Shown here one piece after another: positions 1 to 8,200 of a DNA stretch of 64,000 bases. Source of the DNA: Oscillospiraceae bacterium (GTDB lineage Bacteria > Bacillota > Clostridia > Oscillospirales > Oscillospiraceae); contig CACYXE010000001.1 of assembly GCA_902778275.1 (NCBI GenBank), forward strand, positions 62,001-126,000, given 5' to 3'. The notes under the pieces were generated by a model. That model was not told where the DNA came from and ran no database searches. It saw only the letters and a list, made by a program, of their open reading frames with translations. Made by a program: the position numbers and the translations under genes. Within the stretch, counting starts at the first letter, position 1, and each line of letters starts with the position of its first letter.

Positions 1-1
1 G

Positions 2-541
<540 letters not shown>

Positions 542-553
542 ATATGTTTTTAT

Positions 554-585
554 AGCGCTCTGTCGTCCTGACAGGGCGCTTTATA
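554..585 (+). terminator. rho-independent terminator of lysS
   Basis: The arms AGCGCTCTGTC and GACAGGGCGCT (554-580) pair with one G-T wobble around a 5-nt loop and are followed by TTATAT. The hairpin lies 12 bases after the lysS stop. Confidence 0.75.
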
Positions 586-599
586 TCGTTTCCAACGTT

Positions 600-634
600 G
601 AAGGAGGAGCCATCCCTTTGGATGCTCCTCCTTC
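600..634. other. long hairpin between convergent genes
   Basis: The arms GAAGGAGGAGC and GCTCCTCCTTC plus an inner ATCC/GGAT pairing form a near-perfect stem with one bulged base. There is no T-tract on either side. It lies 26 bases beyond the end of the minus-strand ABC ATPase gene and could slow or terminate transcription from either side, but it is not a textbook terminator. Confidence 0.45.
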
Positions 635-659
635 GATCTTTGCACATGGTGCTGATATC

Positions 660-1412
660 TTACAAAAACATTTTTGCGCTGCCGGGGGAGAGATCGAACA
701 GCTGCTCCACATATGTCTCACTGAGGACTTCACCGGCTGGCCCGGAGCGGTCCACGCGGCCGTCGCGCAGACAGACGACCTCGTCCGAAAAAGTCCTGGC
801 CAGCGTCAGCTCGTGGAGGGACATAAGCACGGCCAGCTCCCGCTCCTGAGAAAGCCGCCGCAGCAGCTGCATGAACTCCAGCTTGTGCTTCAGATCCAGA
901 TAGGAGGTGGGCTCGTCCAGAATCAGCACCTCCGGCTCCTGGCAGATGGCCCGGGCCAGCAGCACCCGCTGGCGCTGCCCGTCGCTGATCCGGTCAAAAT
1001 CCCGATCGGCCAGCTCCGAGACGCCTACCAGAGCCATGGCATCCTCCACCTTTTGCCAATCCCCGGCGGAGAGAAGCCCCAGCCGCCCGGTATAGGGATA
1101 GCGGCCCAGGGCAACCAACTCCCTGCAGCGCATCAGCTCCGGCTCCGGTTTCTCCGTCAGGACTACGGCCATCATGGAGGCGACCTGCCTGTCAGACAGA
1201 TCGGAAAATTGGGTACCGCCCAGCTCGATCCGGCCGCGGATCGGCGGCAGCTGGCCCATAAGGGTCCTGATCAGCGTGGTCTTTCCGGCCCCGTTTGGGC
1301 CCAGGACGCTGATGATCTGCCCGGGGTATGCCTGCAGCTCGATGTTTTCCACAACGGCCCGCCCCTCGTAACCGATGGTCAAGTCCCGTGTTCGAATACT
1401 CGCAGTCTTCAT
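660..1412 (-). CDS. ABC importer ATPase, cobalamin/iron-siderophore (BtuD/FecE) type
   Basis: This cytoplasmic ATPase powers the importer encoded just upstream. Walker A is GPNGAGKTT (38-46), the signature is ISDGQRQR (142-149, with SDG replacing the usual SGG), Walker B is VLILDEP (162-168), and the H-loop histidine is H200. At 250 aa it has the normal family length. The start follows a strong GAGGAGGGG ribosome site. It is the last gene of the cobalamin-riboswitch operon, so a corrinoid, cobalt-chelate or other tetrapyrrole substrate is more likely than a siderophore; this is inference from context. Confidence 0.88.
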   Translation of the reverse strand: MKTASIRTRDLTIGYEGRAVVENIELQAYPGQIISVLGPNGAGKTTLIRTLMGQLPPIRGRIELGGTQFSDLSDRQVASMMAVVLTEKPEPELMRCRELVALGRYPYTGRLGLLSAGDWQKVEDAMALVGVSELADRDFDRISDGQRQRVLLARAICQEPEVLILDEPTSYLDLKHKLEFMQLLRRLSQERELAVLMSLHELTLARTFSDEVVCLRDGRVDRSGPAGEVLSETYVEQLFDLSPGSAKMFL

Positions 1413-1422
1413 AGGCCCCTCC

Positions 1423-2442
1423 TCACTGCGCCCGCCGGCTGCGGCGGGTGAGCAGCATCCAGATCACAACCGGCGCGCCGAACACCGCCGTCACCGAGCT
1501 GATGCTCAGCTCTGTGGGGGCGAACAGGGTGCGGGCGATCAGATCACAAAACAGGCAGAAGACGCCGCCGCCCAGAAAGCAGGCGGGCAGCATCAGGATG
1601 GGCCGGGAAGAGCGAAACAGGCTTTTCACCAGGTGTGGTACCGCGATGCCTACAAAGGAGATAGGCCCGGCAAAGGCGGTGACGGTGGCGGCCAGTACGC
1701 TGGACAGCAGGATCAGCGCCATGCGAAAGCGCCGGATGTTCACGCCCATGCTATGGGCGTAACCCTCGCCCAGCTGATAGGCGCTCATGGGCTTGGACAG
1801 CAGAAAGCTGAAAACCAGGGCGATCAGCACGGTGATGGCGGCGGCGCGCAGGCTGCCCCAGCTCATGCCTGAGAAGCTGCCCAGGGACCAGTTGTGAAGA
1901 TTCACGATATTGGAGTCGTCCGCAAAGGTCACTACGATATCGGTGACAGCGGTGCAGATATAACCGATCATGACACCGCAGACGATCAGCAGCGCCATAC
2001 TGCGCAGCTTCCCGGAGGCCAGCAGGACGACGCCCATGGAGAGCATGGCCCCGATAAAGGCAGCCGCGATCATGCCGACGGAGTGGAGCAGGATACCGTG
2101 GGCCATGCAGTAGATCATGGTCAGTGCCACCACCAGCTTCGCCCCGGAGGAGATGCCCAGCACAAAGGGCCCCGCGATGGGGTTGGCGAAAAAGGTCTGC
2201 AATTGAAAGCCCGCCACCGACAGCGCGCCGCCCAGCAGCGCCGCGGCCAGCAGCCGGGGCAGCCGGATGTTCCGCACGATGCTGCGGGCGGCCTCGTCGC
2301 CGCGGCCCAGCAGCGCGTCGAATACCGCTGCGGCGCCGAGTCTCGTGCTGCCGACCACTGTGTTCAGAAACAGAAGCAGAAGCAGCAGGGCAGCCAGGGC
2401 GCAGAAGCAGACGATATAGCGTTTTCTCTGTTTACGCTCCAT
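1423..2442 (-). CDS. FecCD/BtuC-family ABC importer permease
   Basis: This multi-spanning inner-membrane subunit forms the translocation channel for the substrate delivered by the neighbouring binding lipoprotein. At 339 aa it has family length and hydrophobic segments throughout. Visible FecCD features include an N-terminal LRLPRLLAAALLGGALSVAG-type segment (the FecCD RLPR motif), GISSGAKL near residue 100, and GPISFVGIAVPHLVK near residue 265, which is the coupling region facing the ATPase. It lies 12 bp after the binding-protein gene and 10 bp before the ATPase gene, consistent with one transcript. Confidence 0.9.
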   Translation of the reverse strand: MERKQRKRYIVCFCALAALLLLLLFLNTVVGSTRLGAAAVFDALLGRGDEAARSIVRNIRLPRLLAAALLGGALSVAGFQLQTFFANPIAGPFVLGISSGAKLVVALTMIYCMAHGILLHSVGMIAAAFIGAMLSMGVVLLASGKLRSMALLIVCGVMIGYICTAVTDIVVTFADDSNIVNLHNWSLGSFSGMSWGSLRAAAITVLIALVFSFLLSKPMSAYQLGEGYAHSMGVNIRRFRMALILLSSVLAATVTAFAGPISFVGIAVPHLVKSLFRSSRPILMLPACFLGGGVFCLFCDLIARTLFAPTELSISSVTAVFGAPVVIWMLLTRRSRRAQ

Positions 2443-2454
2443 GGCGTTCTCCCG

Positions 2455-3591
2455 TCATTTCAGTCGATGTAAAAAGTTCAGTTCGTCCCGGTCGTCTGCC
2501 TTTCCGCTCAGGACCGCGTGGATATCCGCGATCATTCCGGCGGAGGCGGAGCTCTGCTGGAACATGTTCTGCCCCGTGCACCAGACGTCGCCGGACTGCA
2601 CGGCCTTGAAGTCTGCCAGCAGCTCGCTCTTTGCCAGCAGCTGGTCGATGTTGTCCAGACTTCCGTCGATGGTGCTGTTGTAGATCAGCACGTCCGCGTC
2701 CCTGGCCCCGGCGTAAAAGCTCTCCATCTGCATATTGACGGTGGACAGAGCATTGTCTTCGCCGTCCAGGTCGTCGAATACATACTGCCCGCCGGCAAGC
2801 TCGATCATCTTTGCCACATAGTCGCCGGATTTCCGCACCACCACGGAGCCGGTGGAGTTGATGTGAAAAAAGGCTACGGTCTTGCCGGAGGGCTCGTCCT
2901 CGCTGAGGGAAGCAAGAGACCGGATCTGCTCGTCAAAAAAGCGATCCGCCTCCTCTTCGAGACCCAGCAGGAGGCCGTACAGCTTGATCCATTCCACCCG
3001 GCCCAGCGGGTGGGATTCATAGCTGGATCGCTCCACCAGTACCGGGATGCCCAGATCCTCCAGCTTTTCCTGAATCTCCGGGCTGTGGTAGATCATGGTG
3101 CTTTCAATGACCAGAGCGCAGTTTTGGGCCAGAACCAGCTCAAAATCCGGCGCGCTGTATTTCCCCGCATAGAGCAGGGAGCCGTCCTCCATGGCGGCCG
3201 CGACCTCCGGAAGCGCCCAGTTGACCTCTGTGGTGCTGGTCATGCGGATCCTGTCCAGAGCGTGCAGCTGCAGGAACAGATCCATGGCCGAAGAGGCGGC
3301 CAGATAGATGCTCCCCAGCGGCTGCCGGAGAATGACCGTGTCCGTGTCATGGTCCGGAACCTCCGCCCCGGGCGGCAGCAGCAGAAAGCGGTCCGTCCCG
3401 GCGATGGTGATCAGGCTGGTCCCGTCACTGTAACGGTCCACGGCGAACTGGTCGGCATAGACAAGTTCCATGTGCCCGATGACCTCGGGGGTGGCGGAGC
3501 CCGGCGCGGCAGCGGAGCCGCAGCCGGAAAGCAGCAGGGCGAGGATCAGCAGCCAGACGGTAAGATGCAGTTTTTTTCTGCCGCCCCTCAC
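2455..3591 (-). CDS. periplasmic-binding-type lipoprotein of the BtuF/FecB class
   Basis: This is the extracytoplasmic substrate-binding subunit of the importer. The N-terminus is a lipoprotein signal, a hydrophobic stretch ending LLLSG with lipidated C24. The rest has the two-lobe class III binding-protein pattern (IAGTDRFLLL, VILRQPLG, IRMTSTTEVNW, IPVLVERSSYESHPLGRVEWI, DGSLDNIDQLLAKSELLADFKAVQSGDVW). The GTG start overlaps the stop of the preceding gene (GTGA), implying translational coupling. The substrate is not readable from sequence; the operon argues for a corrinoid or metal-tetrapyrrole. Confidence 0.85.
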   Translation of the reverse strand: MRGGRKKLHLTVWLLILALLLSGCGSAAAPGSATPEVIGHMELVYADQFAVDRYSDGTSLITIAGTDRFLLLPPGAEVPDHDTDTVILRQPLGSIYLAASSAMDLFLQLHALDRIRMTSTTEVNWALPEVAAAMEDGSLLYAGKYSAPDFELVLAQNCALVIESTMIYHSPEIQEKLEDLGIPVLVERSSYESHPLGRVEWIKLYGLLLGLEEEADRFFDEQIRSLASLSEDEPSGKTVAFFHINSTGSVVVRKSGDYVAKMIELAGGQYVFDDLDGEDNALSTVNMQMESFYAGARDADVLIYNSTIDGSLDNIDQLLAKSELLADFKAVQSGDVWCTGQNMFQQSSASAGMIADIHAVLSGKADDRDELNFLHRLK

Positions 3592-4538
3592 GCTGCTGCC
3601 TCGATGGAGGAGGAATCGAACAGCAGGCTGTACGCGATTTCATAGGGCTGGCTCATGGCGGTGGTATCGGCGATAACGGGCATGGGCCGGTCAAAGATCG
3701 AGACCGGGACCTCAAAGGTGGAGTTGCCCTCGGTATTGACCGGGAAATACTGGGTGTCGTCGATCTTCATATAGTCATAGTGGGAGCTGCCCCATATGAT
3801 TTGCGCCGTGACCGCGCCGTCCTGCACGGTCAGCAGGGCGGGGGACTGGATAGATGCTTTGCCGGAGCCGCCGCTGAGCGTCACCTCCACCGTGTAGCTT
3901 CCGTCCGCAAGACCCAAGCTTTCCGCTGTGGTGAACATACTGGCGTCAAATGCCTCCAAAGGCAGGGAATCCGCGCGAAACAGCAGGGTGCGGTCATACC
4001 ACAGTTCCTTTTTGACGCTGAAGGCGGCACAGGGCACACCGGCGTCCAGCGCCTCGATGGGCAGGGTGAAGCTGTGGGGCGCGTCCGCATGCTCCTCCAG
4101 GGAAATATAGGTGGAGGGGGCGGCGAACGCGGCCTGCTCGGCAGTGCCTGCGAACATGTAGCGATAGGAATCGCTGCTCATATACAGCACAGCTTCCAGC
4201 TTGCCGTCCTTGACGACAAGCTCGCAGTGGTCGGCCTTGAACATGGAGGAGCTGGATTTCATCTCCACGGGGTAAATACCTTCCTTGAGGCTTTCCGCAT
4301 AGACTGGGACCATGCCGTCCTCCAACACGTCCTCTACCGTGGTCATATCCGCAGCTCCGGCCACCTGAGAGGAAGCGGGAGCCTCCGCCGCTTCGGCAGC
4401 GGGAGCTTCCGCAGCGTCGGGCGTTTCAGCAGCGGGGAACGCAGCGACAGTGGGGGACGGACTGGCCTGCCCGCAGCCTGCCAGCAGGGCAAGCGCCATG
4501 AGCAGCGCCATGATAAGAGTGAATGTTTGTTTCTTCAT
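3588..4538 (-). CDS. lipoprotein with two related beta-rich domains, unknown ligand
   Basis: I do not recognise a named family with certainty. A signal peptide ends in ALLAG with lipidated C22, followed by an Ala/Pro/Glu-rich linker to about residue 65. Two homologous halves follow. Each begins GxYxVE(M/V), has an xGKLEAVLYMS / DGAVTAQIIWGS strand with a YRYMFAG / YDYMKID motif, and ends in a (F)TLPIEALD / FEVPVSIFD strand. YxYM-type tyrosines recall haem-binding NEAT domains, but that is only an analogy. The ATG at 4538 sits behind AGGTG. It lies between the exported chelatase and the ABC importer, suggesting capture or hand-off of the imported cofactor. Confidence 0.7.
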   Translation of the reverse strand: MKKQTFTLIMALLMALALLAGCGQASPSPTVAAFPAAETPDAAEAPAAEAAEAPASSQVAGAADMTTVEDVLEDGMVPVYAESLKEGIYPVEMKSSSSMFKADHCELVVKDGKLEAVLYMSSDSYRYMFAGTAEQAAFAAPSTYISLEEHADAPHSFTLPIEALDAGVPCAAFSVKKELWYDRTLLFRADSLPLEAFDASMFTTAESLGLADGSYTVEVTLSGGSGKASIQSPALLTVQDGAVTAQIIWGSSHYDYMKIDDTQYFPVNTEGNSTFEVPVSIFDRPMPVIADTTAMSQPYEIAYSLLFDSSSIEAAA

Positions 4539-4553
4539 GTTTATCACCTGACT

Positions 4554-4583
4554 AAAAAAGGCCCGGAAACCTCCGGGCCTTTT
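4554..4583 (-). terminator. internal operon terminator after the chelatase gene
   Basis: Read on the minus strand, GGCCCGG and CCGGGCC arms close a 6-nt loop and are followed by six T residues. It lies between the chelatase stop (4599) and the next start (4538), so downstream transporter genes should receive only read-through transcripts. Confidence 0.75.
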
Positions 4584-4598
4584 GGATTTGTAAAGGGA

Positions 4599-5627
4599 TC
4601 AGGCTGCCGCGTCGATGGCCGCCTGGGCATGCTGTACAAAGATCTGCTGGATCTCTTCCAGCTCACCAAGGCCGCGGATCAAGCAGGTCACGTCGTAGCC
4701 CTCGGCCTCGAAAACGGACTTCCAAGAGTCCTCCTCGTCGCCGGCCATGTCGTTGTTGGCGTGGTCGCCCGCAACGATCATCAGAGGCTCCAGGACCACC
4801 TTGGTGTAGCTGCCGGCCTTGACCAGCGCCAGCACGTCGTCCAAAGAGGGAGTGGCCTCCACGGTACCGACGAAATAGTTTTCAGCGCCCATATCGGCCA
4901 GGACCTGCTGCATCTGGGCGTAGACCACATTGGAGTCGGCCTCGGTGCCGTGACCCATGAAGCAGATGGCCGTCTCGCCGTCGTCATACTCAGCGGTGGC
5001 GTTAACGATGATCTTGGCCACGGCGGCGAAATCCTCGTCGCTGGTCAGCAGCGGTTCGGAGATGATGATCTTGTCGAAAGCGTCGGCATAACCGGCCAGC
5101 TCCGCAACCAGATCGTTGTACTCAAAACCGTGCATCAGGTGGGTGGGCTGTACGACCAGGGTCTTTACGCCATTGGCGACGGCCCGGTCCAGCGCCTCGG
5201 TCACATTGTCGATGACCTCTCCGTCACGGGAGAGCACATGGTCAATGATGATCTGGCTGGTGAAGCCACGGCGTACGCTCAGCTCGGGGAAGGCCGCGAT
5301 CAGGGCGCGCTCGATCCCGCCGACGGTGAGGCGGCGGCTGTCGTTGAAGCTGGTACCGAAACTGACCACCAGCAGCTCCGTCTCACCGATGTCGTCCTGG
5401 TTCAGGGGATCATCCAGCGAGGCGTCGCCGGTCTCGTAATTTTCTTCTTCCTCTTCTTCCTCCGCAGGAGCGGCCTCCTCAGCGGTGGCGGCTTCCTCCT
5501 GCTGGGCGTCAGGGGCTTCCGCATCGGCGGCTGCGGGCTGACTGGCTGCGGGCTGGCTGCTGCCGCAGCCGCTGAGCACACTGACCAGCATGACGGCGAT
5601 CAACAGATAAGCAAGGATTTTTTTCAT
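4599..5627 (-). CDS. exported sirohydrochlorin cobaltochelatase-like lipoprotein (CbiK family)
   Basis: CbiK enzymes insert cobalt into sirohydrochlorin in anaerobic B12 synthesis. This 342-aa copy has a lipoprotein signal (LSVLSG region, C21) and a long acidic linker (about residues 28-80) before the chelatase fold. The active-site histidines are visible in FMGHGTEAD (H226) and VAGDHANND (H289), plus QPTHLMHGFEY near 160-170. The start is the ATG at 5627 behind GGAGG; an in-frame upstream ATG lies inside the riboswitch terminator and is rejected. It is the first gene after the cobalamin riboswitch. An enzyme anchored outside the membrane cannot meet cytoplasmic sirohydrochlorin, so metal or tetrapyrrole scavenging is possible. 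Confidence 0.88.
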   Translation of the reverse strand: MKKILAYLLIAVMLVSVLSGCGSSQPAASQPAAADAEAPDAQQEEAATAEEAAPAEEEEEEENYETGDASLDDPLNQDDIGETELLVVSFGTSFNDSRRLTVGGIERALIAAFPELSVRRGFTSQIIIDHVLSRDGEVIDNVTEALDRAVANGVKTLVVQPTHLMHGFEYNDLVAELAGYADAFDKIIISEPLLTSDEDFAAVAKIIVNATAEYDDGETAICFMGHGTEADSNVVYAQMQQVLADMGAENYFVGTVEATPSLDDVLALVKAGSYTKVVLEPLMIVAGDHANNDMAGDEEDSWKSVFEAEGYDVTCLIRGLGELEEIQQIFVQHAQAAIDAAA

Positions 5628-5675
5628 TGTACTTCCTCCATTTTCATATGTAAATACCTGGAATGGAATTTTGGA

Positions 5676-5706
5676 CACAAAAAAACCTTTTCCCGAAGGA
5701 AAAGGC
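5676..5706 (-). terminator. riboswitch-controlled terminator
   Basis: On the minus strand CCTTTTCC-TTCG-GGAAAAGG is followed by seven T residues. It stands between the cobalamin aptamer and the chelatase start, which fits transcriptional attenuation by cobalamin. Confidence 0.85.
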
Positions 5707-5782
5707 AACACAAACACGCCCTGTCAAAGACAGCGCGATCCTGGGTCGACCAATTCCTCGTGGCCCGGACAAAGCCCGAATA

Positions 5783-5962
5783 CCCGAGCAGACGGCAGGT
5801 TTCCTGGCTCATGGATCCACATGCAAGGCCACCTTCCCGGTGTCTCCCAGTGGCATATCGGACTTGCACTCCCCAAATACAGTGACGGGATCGTACAGGA
5901 TTCACACCTGTTTCCCTTTTACCCCTCGGCCCATGCGCGGCATGTCGAGGGCACCGCAGCTC
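5783..5962 (-). promoter_or_regulatory. cobalamin (adenosylcobalamin) riboswitch
   Basis: The minus strand contains the class hallmarks in order: GGTGCC near the 5' end, AAAAGGGAA, CAGGTGTGAATCCTG, the B12 box GCCACTG (complement of CAGTGGC near 5847-5853), GGGAAGG, and a closing stem ending in CCTGCCGTCTGC. It precedes an attenuator terminator and the corrin-related operon. Binding of a cobalamin should lower expression of the operon. Confidence 0.93.
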
Positions 5963-6035
5963 TATTGAATTGGTGAAATTTTATCACAACGGCGCGGCGC
6001 TTGTCAATTGGCTGCGCGTATTGCGGTGAAAACGA

Positions 6036-6065
6036 AAAGGCCACCCCGACAGGAGGGTGGCCTTT
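6036..6065 (-). terminator. terminator of tRNA-Arg
   Basis: On the minus strand AAAGGCCACCC pairs with GGGTGGCCTTT and is followed by TTCG. It begins directly after the tRNA 3' end. Confidence 0.8.
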
Positions 6066-6069
6066 CTGG

Positions 6070-6143
6070 TATGCCCGACAGGATTCGAACCTGCGACCTT
6101 TGGAGTCGGAGTCCAACACTCTATCCAGCTGAGCTACGGGCAC
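6070..6143 (-). tRNA. tRNA-Arg (anticodon CCG)
   Basis: A full cloverleaf is present on the minus strand: acceptor GTGCCCG/CGGGCAT, D-arm with AGCTCAGCTGG, anticodon stem TTGGA/TCCAA with loop CTCCGAC (anticodon CCG, reading CGG), and T-arm GCAGG-TTCGAAT-CCTGT. CCA is not fully encoded after the discriminator A. Confidence 0.95.
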
Positions 6144-6169
6144 ATGTTTCTTTTTGAGCTACGAACAGG

Positions 6170-6198
6170 ATTATACATCAGCGTGGAGCAAATGTCAA
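6170..6198 (-). promoter_or_regulatory. sigma-A promoter of tRNA-Arg
   Basis: On the minus strand a perfect TTGACA and a perfect TATAAT are separated by 17 bp, about 27 bp upstream of the tRNA 5' end. Confidence 0.85.
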
Positions 6199-6305
6199 AG
6201 GGAATCTCAAAACGATACCACATATCTGTGGGGCGGCTGAACTTTTGCACCGGTATCAAAGGACAGCAGGGAAGAGGGATTTGTGAAGACCAAGCGAATG
6301 AAAAG

Positions 6306-6334
6306 TTGCAAATACGAGTGTTTTCGGGTACAAT
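6306..6334 (+). promoter_or_regulatory. promoter of the sufC-sufB operon
   Basis: TTGCAA and TACAAT with a 17-bp spacer end 32 bp before the sufC ATG; a GGAG ribosome site follows. Confidence 0.7.
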
Positions 6335-6366
6335 AGAAAAGAACTGAAATACAGGAGTGTAGTATT

Positions 6367-7095
6367 ATGCTTGAGATAAAAGGTTTGAGCTTTGCCGTGA
6401 CCGAGGAGGAGAAGGAAAAGGAGATCATCCATGACTTGAGTCTCACCATCGAGAACGGGAAATTTGTAGTGATCACGGGCCCCAACGGCAGCGGGAAATC
6501 CACCCTGGCCCGGCTGATCATGGGCATCGAACAGCCTATTTCCGGTCAGATCCTGCTGGACGGGCAGGACATCACGGCGCTCGGGATCACCGAGCGGGCC
6601 AAGCTGGGCATCAGCTTTGCCTTTCAACAGCCGGTGCGCTTCAAGGGCATCCGGGTCCAGGACCTGCTGCGACTGGCCGCGGGAAAGAACCTTTCCGTGT
6701 CTGCTGCCTGTTCCTACCTGTCGGAAGTTGGGCTCTGCGCCAGGGACTACATCGACCGGGAGATCAACGCCTCCCTTTCCGGCGGCGAACTGAAGCGCAT
6801 CGAGATCGCGACGCTTCTGGCCCGACAGACCAAGCTGAGTCTGTTTGACGAGCCAGAGGCGGGGATCGATCTGTGGAGCTTTCAGAACCTGATCCGCATC
6901 TTTGAGAAGATGCGCAGCGAGATCCAGGACAGCTCCATCGTCATCATTTCCCATCAAGAGCGGATCCTGCAGATCGCGGATGAGGTCATCGTTCTGGCGG
7001 ACGGGCGGATCTCCCGCCGGGGCAGCCCCGACGAGATCCTGCCGGAGCTGATCGGGCGCACAGCGCCTGTCAGCGTATGCCAGAAGCTGCAGTGA
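6367..7095 (+). CDS. sufC: Fe-S cluster assembly ATPase SufC
   Basis: This soluble ABC-type ATPase drives the SufB scaffold in iron-sulfur cluster building. Walker A is GPNGSGKST (38-46), the Q-loop FAFQQP is near 85-89, the signature is LSGGELKR (137-144), Walker B is SLFDEPEAGID (158-168) and the H-loop histidine is H196. The PEAGID form after Walker B is typical of SufC rather than transporters. At 242 aa it is normal length. It is followed 15 bp later by a SufB-type scaffold and by no sufS, sufU or sufD, the arrangement described for minimal SUF (SMS-like) systems of anaerobes. Confidence 0.9.
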   Translation: MLEIKGLSFAVTEEEKEKEIIHDLSLTIENGKFVVITGPNGSGKSTLARLIMGIEQPISGQILLDGQDITALGITERAKLGISFAFQQPVRFKGIRVQDLLRLAAGKNLSVSAACSYLSEVGLCARDYIDREINASLSGGELKRIEIATLLARQTKLSLFDEPEAGIDLWSFQNLIRIFEKMRSEIQDSSIVIISHQERILQIADEVIVLADGRISRRGSPDEILPELIGRTAPVSVCQKLQ

Positions 7096-7110
7096 GGGGA
7101 GGGAAAACAG

Positions 7111-8037
7111 ATGGTAAAGCTTGACGCCATTCAGAAACGGCTGATCGAGGAAATCGCGGATCTGCATTCCGTGCCCTTGGGCGCCTATAATTTCCGCGCC
7201 AACGGCGAGCTGGCCGGGCGCAACACCACCGCCAACATCGATATCGTCTCCAAGGAGAACGGCAGCGGCATCGATATCCATATCAAGCCCGGCACAAAGA
7301 ATGAGAGCGTCCACATCCCGGTGGTGCTTTCCGCAAGCGGCCTGAAGGAGACCGTCTACAATGATTTTTATATCGGCGAGGACTGCGACGTGGTCATCGT
7401 GGCCGGCTGCGGGATCGACAACTGCGGCAGCCAGGATTCCGAGCACGACGGCATCCACCGCTTCTTCGTAGGCAAAAACGCTAAGGTGAAGTATGTGGAG
7501 AAGCATTACGGCTCCGGCGACGGCAGGGGACAGCGCATCCTCAACCCTGTTACCGAGGCTTACCTGGAGGAGAACAGCTCCATGGAGATGGAGATGGAGC
7601 AGATCAAAGGGGTGGACTCCACCGACCGGCAGACCATCGCGAAGCTTGCCGCGGGAGCCAAGCTGGTGGTCAAGGAGCGTCTGATGACCCACGGCAGCCA
7701 GCACGCCGTCAGTGCTTATCAGGTGGATCTCAACGGCGCCGGGGCCACGGCGGACGTGGTGTCCCGCTCGGTGGCGAGAGACGATTCCTCCCAGACCTTT
7801 AACGCACGCATCACCGGCAACGCCCCCTGCAGCGGCCACACGGAGTGCGACTCCATCATCATGGACAGGGGACACATCCTGGCGATCCCGTCCCTGGAGG
7901 CCAACGACGTGGATGCCATGCTGGTCCATGAGGCGGCCATCGGCAAGATCGCCGGGGATCAGCTGGTCAAACTGATGACTCTGGGATTGAGCGAACAGCA
8001 GGCCGAGGAACAGATCATCAACGGTTTTTTAAGGTAA
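7111..8037 (+). CDS. sufB: SufB/SufD-family Fe-S scaffold, short (SMS-type) form
   Basis: This is the scaffold partner of SufC. At 308 aa it is much shorter than classical SufB (about 470 aa) and consists mainly of the beta-helix core and C-terminal helices. The C-terminal region shows the conserved pattern CDSIIMD, LEANDVDAMLVHEAAIG, GLSEQQAEEQIINGF, where SufB carries the cluster-binding glutamate and histidine residues. Cysteines lie in the central part (GCGIDNCGSQDSEHDG). It follows sufC with a GGGGAGGG ribosome site. The single scaffold implies a homodimer in place of SufBD. Confidence 0.88.
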   Translation: MVKLDAIQKRLIEEIADLHSVPLGAYNFRANGELAGRNTTANIDIVSKENGSGIDIHIKPGTKNESVHIPVVLSASGLKETVYNDFYIGEDCDVVIVAGCGIDNCGSQDSEHDGIHRFFVGKNAKVKYVEKHYGSGDGRGQRILNPVTEAYLEENSSMEMEMEQIKGVDSTDRQTIAKLAAGAKLVVKERLMTHGSQHAVSAYQVDLNGAGATADVVSRSVARDDSSQTFNARITGNAPCSGHTECDSIIMDRGHILAIPSLEANDVDAMLVHEAAIGKIAGDQLVKLMTLGLSEQQAEEQIINGFLR

Positions 8038-8140
8038 CAAAAGAAAGACAAGAAGTAACGAATCAACAGGTTGTAGAGGTGGACCAATTTTCAGCCTATC
8101 TGACACAACTTACAGGGAACGGCCGGGAAAACACAAAAAA

Positions 8141-8199
8141 TGTGTGAAAATACACAAAAAAGTTGTTGACATAATAACGCTATTTGTGTATAATACAAA
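8141..8199 (+). promoter_or_regulatory. promoter with two inverted repeats ahead of a non-coding RNA
   Basis: A consensus TTGACA (8166-8171) and TATAAT (8189-8194) with a 17-bp spacer predict a start near 8201. An inverted repeat TGTGT-N6-ACACA lies upstream (8141-8156), and TTTGT-N7-ACAAA (8183-8199) spans the -10 box. These could be repressor or activator sites; the binding protein is unknown. Confidence 0.8.
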
Positions 8200-8200
8200 G

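Noticed and set aside
3780..5885. A 701-codon plus-strand open frame over the chelatase operon
   Set aside because: It runs antisense to two lipoprotein genes and across the cobalamin riboswitch; no domain or ribosome site.
5919..6143. A 74-codon minus-strand ORF with VAQLDRVLDSDSKGRRFESC
   Set aside because: This is the well-known false translation of a tRNA gene; the segment is tRNA-Arg.
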